From Bacteroidota bacterium (lineage in GTDB: Bacteria; Bacteroidota; Ignavibacteria; Ignavibacteriales; Ignavibacteriaceae), in the NCBI GenBank assembly GCA_024278655.1, contig JAJRSV010000013.1, positions 1 through 27,628 on the forward strand: a stretch of 27,628 nucleotides of DNA. Reading direction: 5' to 3'. Shown here in pieces: positions 24,371 to 27,628 of this stretch. The notes under the pieces are model-generated. The model was not told the DNA's origin. It searched no databases and saw only the letters and a program-made list of their open reading frames with translations. Numbering within the stretch: the stretch's first letter is position 1; the number at the start of each line of letters is the position of its first letter. Position numbers and translations under genes: made by a program.

Positions 24371-25816
24371 TTAAAATGTATCCTGAAATACATTTACATT
24401 GTTACCATTACCGTACTGATTTACATCAGATACGTTAAGAGCACCCTGCTGCCATACATCGGCAGAGTTTCCGTTACCCAACTGAAAAACATCAGATTCT
24501 TGCCAGATGCCTCTCTGATCAATTTCAACAAAGTTGTCATTGCCCCAGGAGTCAACGTCAGACCATTGTTCAAAACCACGCTGATCAATATTAACGTTAT
24601 TGTCGTTACCCCACTGGTAAACATCAGAGTAGTGATTATAGTTTCTCTGATAAATTTCGGCTTCATTACCGTTGCCTTCCTGAACTAACCAAGAGGATTG
24701 GCTTTCGCCTCTCTGTTTAACCAGAGCATCGTTGTAATTTCCTAACTGGATTAGATATGATTCCTGAACAAGGTGTCTCTGACGAACATTAGCTAAGTTT
24801 CCCACGCCGATTTGCTCTGCGTATGAGTAATTATCAAGATTCTGCTGCTTTAAATACATTTCGTTATCTTCACCCAACTGAAAAACTACGGAAAGATTCC
24901 TGCGGTTTTTCTGTTCGATGCGAGTATAGTTGCCCGAGCCAATCTGCTCTATATAAGATTTATTCCTTCTGTTCTGCTGATAAACATCGGCACTGTTACC
25001 GCTGCCCCAACCGGTCTGCCAGATCCACGATTTGTTAAATCTACCGATTTGGCTAACATAAGCGCTGTTGTTATCATCATACTGTTTGATTACTGACTTA
25101 TTTCTTCTTACTGCCTGTTCTACCTCAGCAGAGTTATTATTGCCTTCCTGGCGGATTCTTGATTTCTGTCTGAAACCATCCTGCTCAACGTCTGCGTCGT
25201 TTTCCGTACCAATCTGTTTAATGCGAGAGAACTGGTAAAAATCTTCCTGATCTACAAAGGCATTATTTTCCGTTCCGTTCTGATTAATGAAACTTATGCT
25301 CCAATCGTCATATTGAAATACATCGGCATCATTATGATCACCGCTTTGAACAATATACGATTCGAGGAAACCAAGCACGCCGGATCTTTGATCCTGATAT
25401 ACCCTCGCATCATTTTCAGTTCCGTTTTGTTCGATAGATGATATATGAATTTCGCCAACCTGATCGGTCTGTGCGTAGTTATCATTACCGGTTTGGTAAA
25501 TCTCCGTCCAGTTACTAAAGCCCAATTGATCAACATTCAATGAATTTTCATTTCCGTACTGATCGGTGTATAATCCGTTACCATATCCAAGCTGATCAAT
25601 CTCGCCGAAATTCATATATCCTTGCTGATACATATTGGCATTGTTTCCAAAACCAAGCTGATAAGCATCGATATCGTTATCGACACCTGCTTGATTGGTA
25701 TAAATATTATTTTGAGCAGAAGCAAAAGCAGAAAACAGAAATATAGTTAACATTACCGTTAATATATTTCTAATAGTGTTTCCTTTACTTGAGCTGTTTT
25801 TAAAATAGTTTAACAT
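24371..25816 (-). CDS. Long curlin-repeat amyloid subunit 2
   Basis: A 481-residue secreted protein with a long signal peptide (ending FASAQ, about residue 35). The whole mature part is made of about 40 units of 11 residues, alternating N-x-A-x-V-x-Q and [QN]-x-S-x-[IV]-x-Q followed by x-G-x-x. Two units equal one curlin repeat, so it holds about 20 repeats against five in E. coli CsgA. Odd points: an insertion at 135-161 (QDQRSGVLGFLE then SYIVQSGDH), a two-residue insertion in WGSG, and Q replaced by S423 in DVDSWG. The centre is basic to neutral (units with RRNKS and RIRQ), unlike its paralog. By hand count the net charge of the mature chain is near -35. It should be exported through CsgG and self-assemble as beta-solenoid fibre. 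The ribosome site is weak. Confidence 0.9.
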   Translation of the reverse strand: MLNYFKNSSSKGNTIRNILTVMLTIFLFSAFASAQNNIYTNQAGVDNDIDAYQLGFGNNANMYQQGYMNFGEIDQLGYGNGLYTDQYGNENSLNVDQLGFSNWTEIYQTGNDNYAQTDQVGEIHISSIEQNGTENDARVYQDQRSGVLGFLESYIVQSGDHNDADVFQYDDWSISFINQNGTENNAFVDQEDFYQFSRIKQIGTENDADVEQDGFRQKSRIRQEGNNNSAEVEQAVRRNKSVIKQYDDNNSAYVSQIGRFNKSWIWQTGWGSGNSADVYQQNRRNKSYIEQIGSGNYTRIEQKNRRNLSVVFQLGEDNEMYLKQQNLDNYSYAEQIGVGNLANVRQRHLVQESYLIQLGNYNDALVKQRGESQSSWLVQEGNGNEAEIYQRNYNHYSDVYQWGNDNNVNIDQRGFEQWSDVDSWGNDNFVEIDQRGIWQESDVFQLGNGNSADVWQQGALNVSDVNQYGNGNNVNVFQDTF

Positions 25817-25840
25817 ATTATGCTCGTTTCATTTTTTATT

Positions 25841-25876
25841 AAAATGCAGGAACGGCTTCACCCGTTCCTGCATTTT
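25841..25876 (-). terminator. 15-bp perfect hairpin between the two curlin genes
   Basis: AAAATGCAGGAACGG (25841-25855) and CCGTTCCTGCATTTT (25862-25876) are perfect complements around a six-base loop. The hairpin lies 9 bases past the stop of the upstream curlin gene, on the minus strand. The stem ends in TTTT and is followed by AATAAAAAAT, so it can terminate with partial strength. It probably lowers expression of the downstream curlin genes relative to the first, or protects the first gene's mRNA end. Confidence 0.75.
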
Positions 25877-25885
25877 AGTTAATAT

Positions 25886-27283
25886 TTAGAAAGTGTCTTG
25901 TACAACTGTTGCATTGTTGCCGTTGCCGTACTGGTTTACGTCAGATACATTTAATGCACCTTCCTGCCAGATGTCGGCATTGTTGCCGTTACCCAACTGG
26001 AATACATCTGACCATTGACTAACTCCCATCTGGTCAACTTCTACGTTATTATCATCGCCCCAGGAGTCAACATCCGACCACTGATCGAGACCCGACTGGG
26101 TAATATCAGCATTATTACCGTTACCCCACTGATATAAATCGGAAAAATGTCCTTCATCGGTCTGTAAAACTTCAGCTTCGTTGTCATCGCCTTCCTGAGC
26201 AAGAGTGGAATAGTTGTGAACGTCGTATTGTTTGACAAGTGCCCTGTTATTATAACCATACTGTCCTAAATATGAAATCTGCTCGTCATCGTATTGACGA
26301 ACATCGGCGAAATTACCGCCGCCAAACTGTTCCATATATGAGTATTGACCAAAGCCATATTGTCTTACATTACCATCGTTATATTCACCATTTTGGTGCA
26401 TTTCAGACACTTGTAAGTAATCATGCTGCTCAACGTATGCCATATTGCCGGTACCGTCCTGATCAACATAAGAACCATTAACATAGTCGAACTGGTAAAC
26501 ATCGGCATCGTTACCGGTACCGTTTTGCTCAATAAGTGAATTCTGGTCTTGACCTGACTGACTAACATAAGCCGTATTATAGTCTCCGGTCTGGAAGATA
26601 TTGGAATTCTGCGATACATCAACCTGCTCTACCTCAGCGTAGTTATCACCACCATTCTGGAAAACATAGGACTGATTAACATAATCACTCTGCTCAACAT
26701 CGGCTTTGTTATCTGTTCCGTATTGATCGATAATAGAAACATTCCAGAAACCGCTCTGTTCAACATAAGCGTTATTATCATCGCCTTCCTGGTAAATGTA
26801 ACTTTCCTGCCAGTCATCATCCTGGTAAACAAGAATATCGTTATCATGACCAACCTGTGTACTGTATGACCAGTTTGCACCCCATATTCCGTATCTGATA
26901 TCCTGGAATATCTTGGCATCGTTTTCATTACCATCCTGTACAACCTCAGCAACATGATCTAAGCCAACCTGATCAATTTGAGCCGAGTTTTCATTACCAT
27001 CCTGGTCAACGAAAGCCCAGTTCGTGAAACCAAACTGATCAATATTCAGATAGTTTTCATTACCGTTCTGGTGAGTTTCTAATGCGTTATCGAACAAAAA
27101 CTGATCGATTTCGCCAAAGTTCATGTATCCCGATTGATACATATCTGCATCATTACCAGCACCAAGCTGATAAGCATCGATGTCGTTATCAACACCGGCT
27201 TGGTCGGTATAGATGTTGTTCTGGGCAAGGGAAATGCCCGCAGCAAGGAAGCTGATTAACAATAGAGCTAATAGCTTTTTCAT
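25886..27283 (-). CDS. Long curlin-repeat amyloid subunit 1
   Basis: A 465-residue secreted protein with signal peptide ending GISLAQ (about residue 20). From residue 22 to the end it is built of about 40 eleven-residue units, alternating N-x-A-x-V-x-Q and [QN]-x-S-x-[IV]-x-Q with Q-x-G turns. This gives about 20 curlin repeats, some four times the E. coli CsgA set. An insertion interrupts the register at 121-147, and S407 replaces a core Gln in DVDSWG; both occur at the same places in the downstream paralog. It is extremely acidic: by hand count about -74 net charge, from Asp in the turns. Calcium or other cations could bind there. The start is set by a perfect AGGAGG nine bases upstream, the best ribosome site of the locus, suggesting this is the major subunit. 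Confidence 0.92.
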   Translation of the reverse strand: MKKLLALLLISFLAAGISLAQNNIYTDQAGVDNDIDAYQLGAGNDADMYQSGYMNFGEIDQFLFDNALETHQNGNENYLNIDQFGFTNWAFVDQDGNENSAQIDQVGLDHVAEVVQDGNENDAKIFQDIRYGIWGANWSYSTQVGHDNDILVYQDDDWQESYIYQEGDDNNAYVEQSGFWNVSIIDQYGTDNKADVEQSDYVNQSYVFQNGGDNYAEVEQVDVSQNSNIFQTGDYNTAYVSQSGQDQNSLIEQNGTGNDADVYQFDYVNGSYVDQDGTGNMAYVEQHDYLQVSEMHQNGEYNDGNVRQYGFGQYSYMEQFGGGNFADVRQYDDEQISYLGQYGYNNRALVKQYDVHNYSTLAQEGDDNEAEVLQTDEGHFSDLYQWGNGNNADITQSGLDQWSDVDSWGDDNNVEVDQMGVSQWSDVFQLGNGNNADIWQEGALNVSDVNQYGNGNNATVVQDTF

Positions 27284-27628
27284 AGGATTAGTCCTCCTAA
27301 ATAGTTAATAGAAATAGTTTAAGTTTCTTAACCTGTGTTCAGGTTTGGCAGCAGGTGAACAAGACTACTCGAATTTACTACTTCCGATTGCCTACTTTGA
27401 ATTGGCTTGGATTTGAGTAATCTGTTCAGTCAGTAAAATTACATTAGTAAAGCCCTCAAGGTAAATTAACAGAAAAACTTTGCCCTCTAATGTAAATGAG
27501 AATAATAGCTATAAGGTCTGCCTTGCCTTATAGTAATAGTAAATTCTCTCGACACCTCCTTTCCCGCTTTTTATAATAATTAAATTTAATTTGTCTTAAA
27601 GTCCCGGATAAAAAGAAAAACCAATTAA
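27284..27628 (-). promoter_or_regulatory. Upstream region of the curli-type locus
   Basis: 345 bases with no convincing gene. Read on the minus strand, a possible promoter is AAGACA (27597-27592), a 16-base spacer and TATAAA (27575-27570), which would give a leader of about 280 bases. Within that leader are an AAAGGAGGTG stretch (27565-27556) without a usable start codon, an 8-bp hairpin (27509-27516 with 27526-27533), and a spaced inverted repeat ACATTAG/CTAATGT (27441-27447, 27487-27493). The long structured leader suggests post-transcriptional control, but no known riboswitch is recognised. Confidence 0.4.
27509..27533. repeat. 8-bp inverted repeat in curli leader
   Basis: CTATAAGG (27509-27516) and CCTTATAG (27526-27533) pair perfectly around a nine-base loop. 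There is no T-run on either side, so it is not a terminator. It could be a protein-binding site or an RNA hairpin in the 5' leader of the first curlin gene. Confidence 0.6.

Noticed and set aside
24421..26955. Several short open frames in other frames and strands across the curlin genes
   Set aside because: They mirror the 33-base period of the curlin repeats and have low-complexity translations. The curlin frames explain the region fully.
24371..27283. Regularly spaced repeats that could suggest a CRISPR array
   Set aside because: The repeats are degenerate at DNA level, have no unique spacers between identical units, and encode an unbroken curlin protein frame with signal peptides.
27551..27563. 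CACCTCCTTTC on the plus strand, resembling the 3' end of 16S rRNA
   Set aside because: Only about 11 bases match and no other 16S sequence precedes it. It is better read as a Shine-Dalgarno-like run on the minus strand.

Overview
The window looks like chromosomal DNA of a Gram-negative member of the Bacteroidota/Chlorobiota/Ignavibacteriota assemblage. Ignavibacteria is my best guess, from memory of gene content and not from a search. The signs are an ftsA-ftsZ pair of that type, a CarboxypepD_reg/TonB-dependent receptor with a partner lipoprotein, OmpA with thrombospondin type 3 repeats, several short lipoproteins, AT-rich intergenic DNA and very long curlin-repeat proteins. I see no tRNA, rRNA, CRISPR array, transposase or phage gene.

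Left part (1-10567). The end of a probable ftsQ, then ftsA and ftsZ (+), form the distal end of a division cluster. A small CPXCG-type zinc-ribbon-like protein (-) follows. Next come a lipoprotein and a TonB-dependent receptor that overlap by one base (-), and a large protein with two six-helix membrane halves fused to a spermidine-synthase-like domain, preceded by a small unknown protein (-). Divergent from these is an outer-membrane beta-barrel protein that may be Wzi-like (+).

Middle (10568-19902). A 651-base gene-free stretch between convergent genes is packed with short perfect hairpins and a 28-base direct repeat. Then a tight four-gene minus-strand operon encodes an ATP-grasp ligase, a GCS2/YbdK-type carboxylate-amine ligase, a class I glutamine amidotransferase and a second ATP-grasp-like protein. 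This looks like a pathway for a small peptide or amide metabolite that I cannot name. Divergent from it lie mutS, a DUF1684 lipoprotein overlapping its end, and a DAHP synthase (+).

Right part (19903-27628, minus strand). This is a curli-type amyloid locus. In order of transcription it holds two tandem paralogous curlin-repeat proteins (about 40 eleven-residue strands each, equal to some 20 curlin repeats), a short divergent curlin-like protein that could be a nucleator, a CsgH-like protein, a lipoprotein with carboxypeptidase-regulatory, Fn3-like and TolB-like propeller domains, and an OmpA protein with six TSP3 repeats. A strong terminator closes the locus. The secretion genes csgG, csgE and csgF are not in the window. 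The two long subunits share repeat number, an insertion point and both ends, but have very different central charge, which makes this locus the most interesting part of the window.
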